Program-made: the position numbers and the translations under genes | Shown here: positions 1 to 6,714 of the stretch, one piece after another | Layout of the letters: every line of letters begins with the position of its first letter | Position numbering within the stretch: the stretch's first letter is position 1 | Assembly: GCA_903916165.1 (NCBI GenBank) | Contig: CAIWVR010000141.1 | Span: 1 to 10,015 of the forward strand | DNA: 10,015 nucleotides | Direction of reading: 5' to 3' | Origin: an uncultured Hyphomicrobiales bacterium | GTDB lineage: Bacteria > Pseudomonadota > Alphaproteobacteria > Rhizobiales > Beijerinckiaceae | The notes under the pieces: model-generated | Told to the model about the DNA's origin: nothing | Database searches by the model: none | What the model saw: the letters and a program-made list of their open reading frames with translations, nothing else

Positions 1-8
1 AATTTCCC

Positions 9-26
9 GCCTCAGTACGGCGAGGC
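9..26. other. Short inverted repeat downstream of the GntR gene
   Basis: GCCTC (9-13) and GAGGC (22-26) can pair around an 8-base loop, about 25 bases past the regulator's stop codon. It could be part of a terminator for the leftward gene. No clear T-run follows before the window edge, so this is only a possibility. Confidence 0.2.
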
Positions 27-48
27 AATGGTGACGCAGGCGCTTTCA

Positions 49-774
49 TCAAGCGTGACTTTCCCTTGAAACTTGAATTGACTGCGATGAGCAGAGACTT
101 GGCGAGAGATGCGCGACGAGTCGCTCCGCGCTCACACCGATATGATTATGCAGCAAATCACCCAGCAGATCGGGATCGCGGCTTACGGCGGCGTCGAGAA
201 GAAGCTTGTGATCCTCATATTCGTTCTCCGACCAATGTCCGAGGCCGATCGCCGAGCGGCGGTAACGTTCCGCATGGTCGAAGACGATGGACCAGAGCTG
301 CCGCGTCCAGCGGCTCCGGCATCCAGCGATCAGCGCGTGATGGAATTCGGTGTGACGCTCTTCCCAAAGATTGCGCTCGGCCGGCGTATTTGGTTTGGTA
401 CGAGAAATTTTTCCGAAGCGATGAAAGGTAGCCACCAGATTGGCCTCCCATTGCTCGCTGCCATTCTGGGCGGCATCACGTGCTGCAAGAACCTCGAGGG
501 TGCGCCGTGTTTTCACAACGTCATGAAGATCCTCAAGGGAGAACGGCGCGGCGTGAAATCCCTTCTGCCCGACTTGCACGACCAATCCTGATTCGGACAG
601 CCGTGACAGGGCCTCGCGCAGCGGCGCTATTCCAGATTTGTAGAGATTTCGCATGCGCTCGAAGCGCAAGGGCTCGCTCGGCTGGAACCGGTTGGCCAAC
701 AAATCGCCGCGGAGACGCCTGAAGATCTGCTCGGCGCGCGTTGCGGCCTCCTTCGGCTCGGCCATGGTGGGCAT
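49..774 (-). CDS. GntR-family regulator, FCD (FadR C-terminal) subfamily
   Basis: A 241-residue DNA-binding regulator. Residues ~13-75 form a winged helix-turn-helix, seen in the run PLREALSRLSESGLV followed by a short wing. Residues ~80-220 are an all-helical FCD ligand-binding domain with candidate metal-binding histidines at H145 (EFHHAL), H189 (EDHKLLLDAA) and H211 (HNHI). FCD regulators usually bind a small organic acid or related metabolite and repress adjacent transport and catabolic genes. I chose the ATG at 774 because GGAG lies about 10 bases upstream. The in-frame ATG at 810 would add 12 residues but has no obvious ribosome binding site. The gene is divergent from the ABC/amidohydrolase operon, so control of that operon is the natural inference. 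The ligand is unknown. Family assignment is firm; target and ligand are inferred. Confidence 0.88.
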   Translation of the reverse strand: MPTMAEPKEAATRAEQIFRRLRGDLLANRFQPSEPLRFERMRNLYKSGIAPLREALSRLSESGLVVQVGQKGFHAAPFSLEDLHDVVKTRRTLEVLAARDAAQNGSEQWEANLVATFHRFGKISRTKPNTPAERNLWEERHTEFHHALIAGCRSRWTRQLWSIVFDHAERYRRSAIGLGHWSENEYEDHKLLLDAAVSRDPDLLGDLLHNHIGVSAERLVAHLSPSLCSSQSIQVSRESHA

Positions 775-812
775 GACATTCTTGCTCCAGGTCAAAACAG
801 GATCGCACATCT

Positions 813-826
813 GCTATCACAATAGC
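813..826. promoter_or_regulatory. Operator-like inverted repeat in the divergent intergenic region
   Basis: GCTAT-CACA-ATAGC is a perfect 5-base-arm inverted repeat, 39 bases upstream of the favoured start of the GntR gene. Its position would suit autoregulation by a dimeric repressor. The arms are short and I find no second copy, so this is a candidate only. Confidence 0.25.
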
Positions 827-862
827 CCCAGATAGTAGAAATTCAAGAGAGATTTCGAAAAT

Positions 863-882
863 ACCCTTGTCGGGTGTTTTTT
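863..882 (+). promoter_or_regulatory. Short hairpin followed by T-run in the operon leader
   Basis: ACCC-TTGTC-GGGT, then G and seven T residues, resembles a weak intrinsic terminator pointing toward the transporter operon. No rightward gene precedes it. If a promoter lies upstream it could act as an attenuator. The stem is only four pairs, so support is weak. Confidence 0.18.
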
Positions 883-911
883 TCTGTGCCAGCATAACCA
901 CTATGGATTCA

Positions 912-924
912 GGCATTCTATGCC
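912..924. promoter_or_regulatory. Operator-like inverted repeat upstream of the transporter operon
   Basis: GGCAT-TCT-ATGCC is a perfect 5-base-arm inverted repeat about 50 bases upstream of the binding-protein start. It sits where a repressor site for the divergent GntR protein could lie. Binding is inferred from position and symmetry only. Confidence 0.3.
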
Positions 925-950
925 AATCCTTACCAACGCTTTGATCGGCC

Positions 951-972
951 CGTGATCACGAGGAGAGCCTCG
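951..972 (+). promoter_or_regulatory. Palindrome and hairpin embracing the ribosome binding site of the binding-protein gene
   Basis: CGTGATCACG (951-960) is a perfect 10-base palindrome. Overlapping it, CGAGG-AGAG-CCTCG (959-972) can fold into a five-pair hairpin whose left arm and loop hold the AGGAG ribosome binding site (961-965) of the gene starting at 975. The site is well spaced (9 bases), and the hairpin could tune translation. Whether it folds in vivo is unknown. Confidence 0.4.
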
Positions 973-974
973 CC

Positions 975-1973
975 ATGAATCGTTTGAAACTATATGCAGT
1001 CGCCCTAAGTCTGATGGGTTCAGTCACGTGTGGTGCGCTGCGCGCCGAAGAATATAACATCACGGTCGTGACGCCCGAGACACCGACCTCGTTTATCAAT
1101 CTTTACTTGCAGATTGCCTATGAAAAGGGCTTCTTTAAAAAGAACGGCCTGAATGTTGTCGAGTTTCTCCAGCTCAAGGGCGGGCCGCTGGCGACCACAT
1201 CGGTCGTGTCCGGCAAGGCTGACCTCACAGCGACCGATGTTGAGGGCATCATCAATGCGACAAAGGCAGGTTATGGCATTCGAGCTGTCTCCTCCCCCGC
1301 ACCTAAACTCGCTTATGTAGTGGGTGCCCGCAAGGAAATCGCCTCGTTTAAGGATCTTAAGGGCAAGCCCTTCGCCGTCTCACGTGCGGGTGCCCTTTCG
1401 CAATATGTAAACTTTCCGTTCCTTGCTCGCGAAGGCTTGACGAAAAACGATATTCAATGGCTCTCGGTTGGAAGCAGCAAGGACCGCATGATGGCGCTCA
1501 TGGCGGACCGTGTGAAGGCGGCTGTGCTCTATATCGACAACGCCATGGAACTTCGTGACGATCCGAGCATTCATTTCATCGCTGAAATCTCCGAACTGCT
1601 CCCTCTCTACGCCTATGAACTCCTGATTGTGCGCCAGGAAGACATAGAGAAAAGACCTGAGAAGGTGATACGTATCGTCCAGTCGATCATGGAAGCATGC
1701 CGGTTCCTGAAGGACAATCGCGAGGAAGCGATTGCGAGCTTCATCAAATGGACAAGCGCGGACCCCAAGATCGCAGCCGAGCTCTACGATTTCATCGTCA
1801 AGCGGGGCGTTTGGGGCGTGAACGGAGGAATGACCGGGCCGATGCTCGATAATGCGGTGGAGGTTTCGATCCAGAATGGCGTCCTCGACAAGCCCATTCC
1901 CCATGAGCAATTTGCCAACTTCCGCTTCCAGGAAGAAGCCCTGAAGCGCATCGGCGGTCCCATCCCGGAATAA
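975..1973 (+). CDS. ABC transporter periplasmic substrate-binding protein, SsuA/TauA/NMT1-like
   Basis: A 332-residue exported solute receptor for the transporter encoded next door. Residues 1-24 are a Sec signal peptide: N-R-L-K basic start, hydrophobic core, likely cleavage after ALRA. The mature part has the family's opening of a beta strand, then IAYEKGFFKKNGLNV (GFF followed by K/E-x-x-GL-x-V is typical), then the GPLATTSVVSGKADL segment and a FKDLKGKPFAV hinge segment. This family (NMT1/THI5, SsuA, TauA, RibY, ThiY) brings in sulfonates, nitrate-like ions, riboflavin or pyrimidine precursors, so substrate cannot be called from family alone. The start at 975 has AGGAG 9 bases upstream. 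It is the first gene of the rightward operon. With the amidohydrolase downstream, a cyclic amide or ureide is a reasonable guess. Confidence 0.9.
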   Translation: MNRLKLYAVALSLMGSVTCGALRAEEYNITVVTPETPTSFINLYLQIAYEKGFFKKNGLNVVEFLQLKGGPLATTSVVSGKADLTATDVEGIINATKAGYGIRAVSSPAPKLAYVVGARKEIASFKDLKGKPFAVSRAGALSQYVNFPFLAREGLTKNDIQWLSVGSSKDRMMALMADRVKAAVLYIDNAMELRDDPSIHFIAEISELLPLYAYELLIVRQEDIEKRPEKVIRIVQSIMEACRFLKDNREEAIASFIKWTSADPKIAAELYDFIVKRGVWGVNGGMTGPMLDNAVEVSIQNGVLDKPIPHEQFANFRFQEEALKRIGGPIPE

Positions 1974-1992
1974 GCAGACGGTGAAGACATAA

Positions 1993-2775
1993 ATGGCCTC
2001 CCCCCTTGAAGTCAGAAATATTCACAAGCAGTTCCCGCTCAAGGACGGGGGGGTCCATGACGTCCTTGTTGACGTGAACTTTACCGCCGAGGCCGGTGAA
2101 TTCGTGTCGCTTATCGGTCCAAGCGGTTGTGGCAAGACCACAATGCTGCGCATCGTTCATGGCCTCGAAACGCCCACGCGCGGCGAGATCATCTGTAATT
2201 CTGTGAAAGTGGAAAAGCCCGATCACAGACGTGGACTTGTGTTTCAGCACTTCAATCTATTTCCCTGGCGGACGGTCCTCGACAATATCGGTTACGGGCT
2301 TGAAGTGCGCGGCGACGATAAAAAAAGCCGTATCGACCGTGCTCGTGTCATGATCGAACTTGTCGGCCTCGAAGGCTTCGGAAACCATTATCCGCACGAA
2401 ATCTCTGGCGGCATGCAGCAGCGCGTGGGTATCGCGCGGGCGCTTGCGCTGGACCCCGAAGTCCTGCTGATGGACGAGCCCTTCGGCGCACTTGACGCCA
2501 TCACGCGAGAGAGACTGCAGCGTGACATATCGTCGATCCTGGAACGACAACCCAAGACCACGCTTTTCGTGACTCACAATATGGATGAGGCGATCTATTT
2601 CTCCGACCGCATCCTTGTCTTCGGAACACGTCCGGGCCGGATCATCGAGGAGGTGAAGGTGCCCCTCGCCCGCCCCCGACAGGCGGACACCATCCGCGCG
2701 AGCCGCGAATTTACGGAAATTCGTGAACATTTATGGATCCTTCTTTCGAAAGAGATGCAACGTGAGGACGCATAA
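1993..2775 (+). CDS. ABC transporter ATPase subunit, SsuB/TauB-like
   Basis: A 260-residue cytoplasmic ATPase that powers import. All catalytic motifs are present in order: Walker A GPSGCGKTT (42-50), Q-loop VFQHFNLFPW (Q85), signature ISGGMQQR (137-144), Walker B VLLMDEP with catalytic E162, D-loop (GALD) and switch histidine H195 (VTHNMDEA). The signature begins with I rather than the usual L, a conservative change. The length is normal for the SsuB/TauB group. It starts 19 bases after the binding-protein stop, with only a weak GGTGAAG ribosome binding site, and it overlaps the permease gene. It is intact and expected to be functional. Confidence 0.95.
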   Translation: MASPLEVRNIHKQFPLKDGGVHDVLVDVNFTAEAGEFVSLIGPSGCGKTTMLRIVHGLETPTRGEIICNSVKVEKPDHRRGLVFQHFNLFPWRTVLDNIGYGLEVRGDDKKSRIDRARVMIELVGLEGFGNHYPHEISGGMQQRVGIARALALDPEVLLMDEPFGALDAITRERLQRDISSILERQPKTTLFVTHNMDEAIYFSDRILVFGTRPGRIIEEVKVPLARPRQADTIRASREFTEIREHLWILLSKEMQREDA

Positions 2776-3535
2776 AAAGTCTTGGCGACCCTTTTTGAAC
2801 GAACTCGGCGTGCATGCGAGCGTGCTTGCGCTTTGGGAAATCGCCTGCAGAACGGTCATTCCACCGATCTACTTGCCTGCGCCCTCAAGCGTGTTTCTCG
2901 CCTTTGTCGCCACCATACAGTCTGGCGAACTGGCGACGCAGCTTGGCCAGACCGCATCGGTTCTCGCGCTCGGCTTCTTCCTGGCAATGATCTCGGGCAT
3001 GCTTTTGGGCATAGCAATGGGGGCATCCACCCTGTTGAGCCGGCTGCTTGATCCCTATATCAATGCCCTAAACTCCATGCCGACCGTGGCGCTGGTTCCG
3101 CTGGTCGTGATCTGGCTCGGACTCGGGTATGAAGCCAAGGTCTTCCTGACCTGGATTGTCAGTTTCTTTTCTATCGTCATCAGTGCTCAGACGGCGGTGC
3201 AAAACATTCCGCACGCCTATCTCGACACAGCGCGTGCCTTCGCCAGTGGCCCATTTTCGACGCTCAGCAAGGTGATTATGCCGGCGTCCATTCCCTACTT
3301 TGTATCCGGCATCCGGCTGGGCCTCGCCCGCGCGCTCGTTGGTGTCGTCGTCGCTGAAATGTTCACCGCCATGTCGGGCCTCGGGTTCATGGTAACAACA
3401 TATGGCAATACGTTCAAAATAAGCTTCGTTTTTGTTCCTATCATTACCCTCGCGCTGCTCAGCGTCGGCCTCAATGCTATCTTACGCACGGTTGAAGCCC
3501 GTCTTACTCCTTGGAATAACGGGCGAAACAGGTAA
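2762..3535 (+). CDS. ABC transporter permease subunit, SsuC/TauC-like
   Basis: A 257-residue inner-membrane channel subunit (BPD_transp_1 fold) with about six hydrophobic segments. The coupling helix that docks on the ATPase is seen in the EAA-like loop at about residues 153-178 (YLDTARAFASG...KVIMPASIP). The NSMPTVALVPLVVIWLG segment is typical of SsuC/TauC/NMT1-type permeases. I chose the GTG at 2762, which overlaps the ATPase gene by 14 bases and follows a GAAAGAGA ribosome binding site. The ATG at 2723 is in frame, but would overlap the ATPase gene by 53 bases and add an unremarkable basic peptide. Together with its two neighbours it completes a single-permease (homodimer) importer. Confidence 0.92.
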   Translation: MRTHKKSWRPFLNELGVHASVLALWEIACRTVIPPIYLPAPSSVFLAFVATIQSGELATQLGQTASVLALGFFLAMISGMLLGIAMGASTLLSRLLDPYINALNSMPTVALVPLVVIWLGLGYEAKVFLTWIVSFFSIVISAQTAVQNIPHAYLDTARAFASGPFSTLSKVIMPASIPYFVSGIRLGLARALVGVVVAEMFTAMSGLGFMVTTYGNTFKISFVFVPIITLALLSVGLNAILRTVEARLTPWNNGRNR

Positions 3536-3539
3536 GCTC

Positions 3540-4586
3540 ATGGGAGTTGATGTCAAGTTTTTCGACATGTCCGGCCCAGACGATGTCAGGGGCCTGTTGG
3601 CCGCCCTGCAGTCGCTGGTTCCCGCGCGCATCAGTCGTCTGGCGCTTGCTGTCAAGGTTGAAGGCACGGCGACAATCAATGACTTTTCCCGCGCCCTTGC
3701 CTTGCGCGCCCTCAATGACGCGCTCGCTCATGTCGGCCTGAGTGCAACGCCGCACCAAATCATCATCTCAACGGGCTGCGAGGGCGTCTGTTCGCCTGGC
3801 GGCTATCTTCTCGCTGAAATCGAAGGGGCGCCGACCCCCTTTCCCGCGCTCGCATTCGGCATAGGCGCATCGACCGACCTTGCCCCGCGCGACATGATAG
3901 GTCCCGCGCATGTCGAAGCTGCAGCCCTAGCAACGCGCCGAGCGATGGACCAAGCTGGTCTTGCGCCTTCGCAAATCGCACTGGTTCTCCTGAAAAGCCC
4001 GGTCCTAACCCATAGCGCAGCCGTCGTGGGGGGGTGCGAGGGCAAGCGCGGCGTCAACTCCACCGCGCTGTCGCGTGCTGCCGGGGCCCTTGGTGCCGGT
4101 CTGGCGCTTGGTGAGATCGACGCGTCCCAGGTCGACGACGTGGCCCTTTGGGGACGCCCGGATCTGAATGCTGTTCGCGCCATGGTTTTTTCTGGTACGG
4201 AAACGCAGGCCTGCGAGGCGATTGTGCTTGGAAACCATCCGGGCCTCACGCCCAGCATATTAAGCGGCCTGACATTGGACCTTCTCGACATTGACGGACT
4301 CGCCGCAATAGCCGGGAGTGGCGACCCCGCAGCCGGCCGAAAAGCCGTGGAGAAGGAACGCATTCGTGCTAGCTTCTTCAAGGCGGGCGTGCGAGGCGAC
4401 GGCATGATGCGTGGGCGCAGAACGACGATCTGCTCCAGCGAACTTGACCCAGACAAACAATTGCGCGCCGCGGCGTCCGGTGTGCTCGCCGCCTTTCTCG
4501 GCAGCACGCAATTCTTCATTTCGGGCGGCACCGAGCACCAGACACCGCCCGGACAATGCTTCTACGCCTCCATCATCAGCGCCTGA
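3540..4586 (+). CDS. Ring-opening amidohydrolase, barbiturase/cyanuric acid hydrolase (AtzD/TrzD) family
   Basis: A 348-residue enzyme of the small family that hydrolytically opens barbiturate or cyanuric-acid rings. The family fold has three pseudo-symmetric domains, each giving one lysine-serine pair around a single active site. All three pairs are visible: K39 (VKVEGTATINDFSR) with S77 (ISTGCEGV), K152 (LLKSPVLT) with S178 (LSRAAGALG), and K281 (FFKAG) with S328 (FISGGTEHQ). The first serine motif reads STGCEG where AtzD reads SGGTEG. The start at 3540 is 4 bases after the permease stop, with AGGTAAG upstream. A longer frame from 3432 would lie inside the permease gene. Family is firm, but neither cyanuric acid nor barbiturate can be assigned: sequence similarity to AtzD is modest and no ureidomalonase, biuret hydrolase or allophanate hydrolase gene is nearby. 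Confidence 0.88.
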   Translation: MGVDVKFFDMSGPDDVRGLLAALQSLVPARISRLALAVKVEGTATINDFSRALALRALNDALAHVGLSATPHQIIISTGCEGVCSPGGYLLAEIEGAPTPFPALAFGIGASTDLAPRDMIGPAHVEAAALATRRAMDQAGLAPSQIALVLLKSPVLTHSAAVVGGCEGKRGVNSTALSRAAGALGAGLALGEIDASQVDDVALWGRPDLNAVRAMVFSGTETQACEAIVLGNHPGLTPSILSGLTLDLLDIDGLAAIAGSGDPAAGRKAVEKERIRASFFKAGVRGDGMMRGRRTTICSSELDPDKQLRAAASGVLAAFLGSTQFFISGGTEHQTPPGQCFYASIISA

Positions 4587-4593
4587 TACGAAC

Positions 4594-5568
4594 ATGAGTT
4601 CCCACGTGCAGCCTTTCATTTTCCTAGACGAAGCAGACACGGCGTCCCTGATCAGCATCAGGGACGCAGTCGAAACCTGCGAGGCCGTGCTGCGCGAACA
4701 AGGTGCAGGACAGGCGTTTCTCTCCGATCCAACCGCCATGTTCGTCGAGGGCGATCCAGCGGCCTCCGTGAAATTCAAGATCAAGGGTGGAGCCCTGCGT
4801 GGGCTTGATGTTTGTGGCCTGCGAATAGTAGGTGATATTGGCAAGGATGGTGTGAATGGCGAACATCACTATTGTCTCCTTCTCGATCCAGTCACGGCCA
4901 AACCGCGGGGCTTGATCGCGCAGACGGAGTTGCATCGCATTCGGACCGCTGCCTGCGGATTGGTAGCCCTCCGCCATCTCGCCGCCTCCACGACGAAGAA
5001 CGTTGCGCTGATCGGTGCGGGAAAGATCGGGTCATGGTTCGCAAAAGGCTTTCATGACTTGTTTCCTGGCTCACGACTCATCATCGCCTCGCGCACACTT
5101 GAGTCAGCCAGAACCCTCGCTGAAGAGATCTCCGCCAGGGGTCATGCGGCCGAAGCGATGTCGATCCATCAGGCGTCACGAGAAGCGGATGCCATCGTCG
5201 CGATCTCGACAGCAGCAGAGCCCGTTATTGACATCAGCGCGTTACGTCCGGGAATGACCGTCATCGGAATGGGCGAATATCACGAATTGCCCGTGGGCCT
5301 CCTGCACCGGGCGGATCGTTTCATAGTTGATGATTTTGGTTTTGCCAGCATGCTCGGCAGCCTGTCGTACTGGATTTCGACGGGCGGCATATCCCGCGAG
5401 GCAGCGCAGGGGCGCGTCGCCGCAACGCTCAGCCAAGTCATTGCCGGCAATTTGCCTGGCCGCGTGTCAGATTCACAAGCCATCGTCGCCATCGTTCAGG
5501 GGCTGGCCATCGCCGATCTCGCGCTCGCAGATCTGTGTCGACGTCGTTTTCTGACCGCAATCACATGA
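4594..5568 (+). CDS. Ornithine cyclodeaminase / mu-crystallin family NAD(P)-dependent enzyme
   Basis: A 324-residue protein of the OCD/mu-crystallin family, whose members include ornithine cyclodeaminase, ketimine reductases, an archaeal alanine dehydrogenase and opine-type imine reductases. The Rossmann nucleotide site is VALIGAGKIGSWFA (glycines at 141, 143, 146). The family's RTAA motif follows LHRI at 117-120. The substrate-side lysine region is SVKFKIKGG (60-66), and the acidic pair expected near the active site is in IVDDFGF (D246/D247). The start at 4594 lies 7 bases after the amidohydrolase stop, with no clear ribosome binding site, so translational coupling is likely. It is the last gene of the operon. 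It may process an amino or imino acid released by the preceding amidohydrolase. The exact reaction is unknown, and annotation as ornithine cyclodeaminase would over-claim. Confidence 0.87.
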   Translation: MSSHVQPFIFLDEADTASLISIRDAVETCEAVLREQGAGQAFLSDPTAMFVEGDPAASVKFKIKGGALRGLDVCGLRIVGDIGKDGVNGEHHYCLLLDPVTAKPRGLIAQTELHRIRTAACGLVALRHLAASTTKNVALIGAGKIGSWFAKGFHDLFPGSRLIIASRTLESARTLAEEISARGHAAEAMSIHQASREADAIVAISTAAEPVIDISALRPGMTVIGMGEYHELPVGLLHRADRFIVDDFGFASMLGSLSYWISTGGISREAAQGRVAATLSQVIAGNLPGRVSDSQAIVAIVQGLAIADLALADLCRRRFLTAIT

Positions 5569-5741
5569 TCTTTTCGGCTCATCACCTTCGCCTAAATACC
5601 TAACCGGGCGGCCTTCTCTTTTTTGTAGGATCAGAAGCCAAAAAAATCTCGGACATCTCGGCGATTTTATTCTTACAATAGACCGCGCGCGCGATTCCGC
5701 AGTTGGGCAATTTCTGATACAGTACTGTCAGGAGCAATCAG
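5569..5741. other. Intergenic region between the operon and the 105-residue ORF
   Basis: It contains an imperfect inverted repeat, GGCCTTCT (5610-5617) and AGAAGCC (5633-5639), followed by seven A residues, which is not a terminator in either direction. It also has a short tandem ATCTCGGAC/ATCTCGGCG near 5646-5664, a GC alternation (CGCGCGCGCG) near 5685, and the palindrome listed separately. No convincing terminator for the upstream operon is seen. Confidence 0.4.
5719..5728. promoter_or_regulatory. Perfect palindrome ACAGTACTGT before the 105-residue ORF
   Basis: A 10-base perfect palindrome immediately upstream of the AGGAG ribosome binding site of the ORF at 5742. Its position near the likely transcription start suits an operator. 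No second copy is found in the window and no regulator can be named. Confidence 0.35.
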
Positions 5742-6059
5742 ATGAACGAATTACTTGCTTGGTTTCAGGCTCAAAATGCCAGCGCCCGAACCTATGGAAC
5801 CCTGGCGAGCAGGGCGTTGAATATGGTCGAGGCAGGACATGCAGACGCGGCTGCTTTTCGCCTTATCGGTGATCAGGCCATGCGGTTTTTCCTGAAATAC
5901 GAAGATGAGCCGCTTTTTGTGGAAGAAGGCACGCATGCTTTTGAGGTTATGACAAACATACTCCACCTCGTGGCAAAATTGCATGACGGCACGGACGCTG
6001 AACAAATTGCCATTTTGAATCAGATCGCAAAGGCAGACCTCATCATGAGGAATAAATAA
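5742..6059 (+). CDS. Hypothetical protein, 105 residues
   Basis: I do not recognise this protein. It has a good start: AGGAG lies about 8 bases before the ATG, following a 10-base palindrome. It appears soluble, with no signal peptide or membrane segment. The composition suggests mostly helix: an N-terminal amphipathic stretch (LLAWFQAQNASARTYG), an alanine-rich helix (ASRALNMVEAGHADAAAF), then FFLKYEDEPLFVEE and a C-terminal helical pair (NILHLVAKL, EQIAILNQIAKADLI). The frame is intact and ends at TAA. It sits alone between the transporter operon and a decayed insertion sequence, so it may be accessory cargo. No function is proposed. Confidence 0.65.
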   Translation: MNELLAWFQAQNASARTYGTLASRALNMVEAGHADAAAFRLIGDQAMRFFLKYEDEPLFVEEGTHAFEVMTNILHLVAKLHDGTDAEQIAILNQIAKADLIMRNK

Positions 6060-6060
6060 A

Positions 6061-6264
6061 TGGTACGAGCCGAAAAGGTGTCATGAACGAGCTTTATCTA
6101 TTGGGCCAAGATTTATCGATGAGGAAGATTCTGACTTGAAAGCGCTGTGGGATGCCGTCATCAAACACGTCGCGATCATTGTCATCCCGCCAGAAAAACA
6201 TCACTTGGTGAGAGAGATAGGTGAAGCGGACCAATTGGATCTATCTCTTGGCCCATGCGACTGA
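6061..6264 (+). other. Open frame without a start, possible gene remnant
   Basis: Directly after the 105-residue ORF the +1 frame stays open for 67 codons, including FIDEEDSDLKALWDAV and KHVAIIVIPPEKHHLVREI, which look protein-like in composition. There is no ATG/GTG with a ribosome binding site at its head. The only ATG at the junction (6060) opens an 8-codon frame. The last ~40 bases overlap the IS630 remnant on the other strand. It may be the frameshifted body of a second gene cut by that element, or it may be chance. Confidence 0.25.
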
Positions 6265-6632
6265 TGGCGTCGTCATGGGAAACGTGAATCTTTCATGCCA
6301 GTCGCAGACATTGCCGCTCGTGAGGATGCTTTTGGGCAGACAAGGGCTCGAGGATCACGTCAGCTTTTCTACCAATGGGACCCTCGGCCTCAACGGCAGG
6401 CCAGGTTGCTTGTCATTGAATTCCGGTCTCTGGATTTTCTCATGAACGTACAAAAAACTCTATGAGCCGACGGGTCAACAGACAGCCCGATAATTTGGTG
6501 AGGCTCATCGACGAACGTCGGATCGATTGAAAGCTTGATGTGTCTCACGCGGTACGGCTGGACGCTGTGCAAAGCCCAGATGAGCTAAACGGAACTGGTG
6601 GAGAGGCCATCCGTGTTCACCATGAGCGCGAC
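6222..6632 (-). pseudogene. Decayed IS630-family transposase remnant
   Basis: Read right to left, three frames together spell a recognisable IS630 transposase. The first piece reads GLSTSSV, a stop, LIWAL, then HSVQPYRVRHIKLSIDPTFV and IIGLSVDPSAH; compare the family's SSVxRIWxxxGLQPHRVxTFKLSxDPxFxxKxxDIVGLYxxPP. It is followed in another frame by AVEAEGPIGRKADVILE and AQKHPHERQ (family AVEAxVPxGKxxDVILDNYxxHKHP), and in a third by WHERFTFPMTTPSVAW (family HPRWTFHFTPTSASW). There are in-frame stops at about 6584 and 6238 and at least two frameshifts. About 45 residues between the first two pieces are missing, and the catalytic aspartates in VDEKSQIQ and DNY are replaced. The element is dead. 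Neither terminal inverted repeats nor TA duplications could be placed. Confidence 0.8.
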
Positions 6633-6714
6633 AAGCCACACGGCACCTCTTTCCACAGCGGCTTGAGAGGAGACATCTGATCTTGTTGCATTACAGAGCC
6701 AGAACCTCATTTTA

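Noticed and set aside
3432..3539. Longer N-terminus for the ring-opening amidohydrolase, starting inside the permease gene
   Set aside because: The added 36 residues overlap strongly coding permease sequence in another frame and do not resemble the family. ATG 3540 has a ribosome binding site and fits the family's length.
3803..4531. 242-residue open frame antisense to the amidohydrolase
   Set aside because: Its composition (rich in Arg, Pro, Ser and Ala) is what a GC-rich gene gives on its opposite strand. There is no ribosome binding site or family resemblance.
4411..4593. Longer N-terminus for the OCD-family protein
   Set aside because: It would overlap the amidohydrolase C-terminal domain, including its third serine motif, by more than 170 bases. 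The ATG at 4594 fits the family.
5610..5646. Inverted repeat GGCCTTCT/AGAAGCC as a terminator after the OCD-family gene
   Set aside because: The stem has a bulge and a 15-base loop, and the homopolymer after it is A, not T, on the plus strand. It would not work as an intrinsic terminator in either direction.
6221..6445. 74-residue plus-strand ORF as a real gene
   Set aside because: It lies over the decayed IS630 transposase read on the minus strand, which explains the sequence better.
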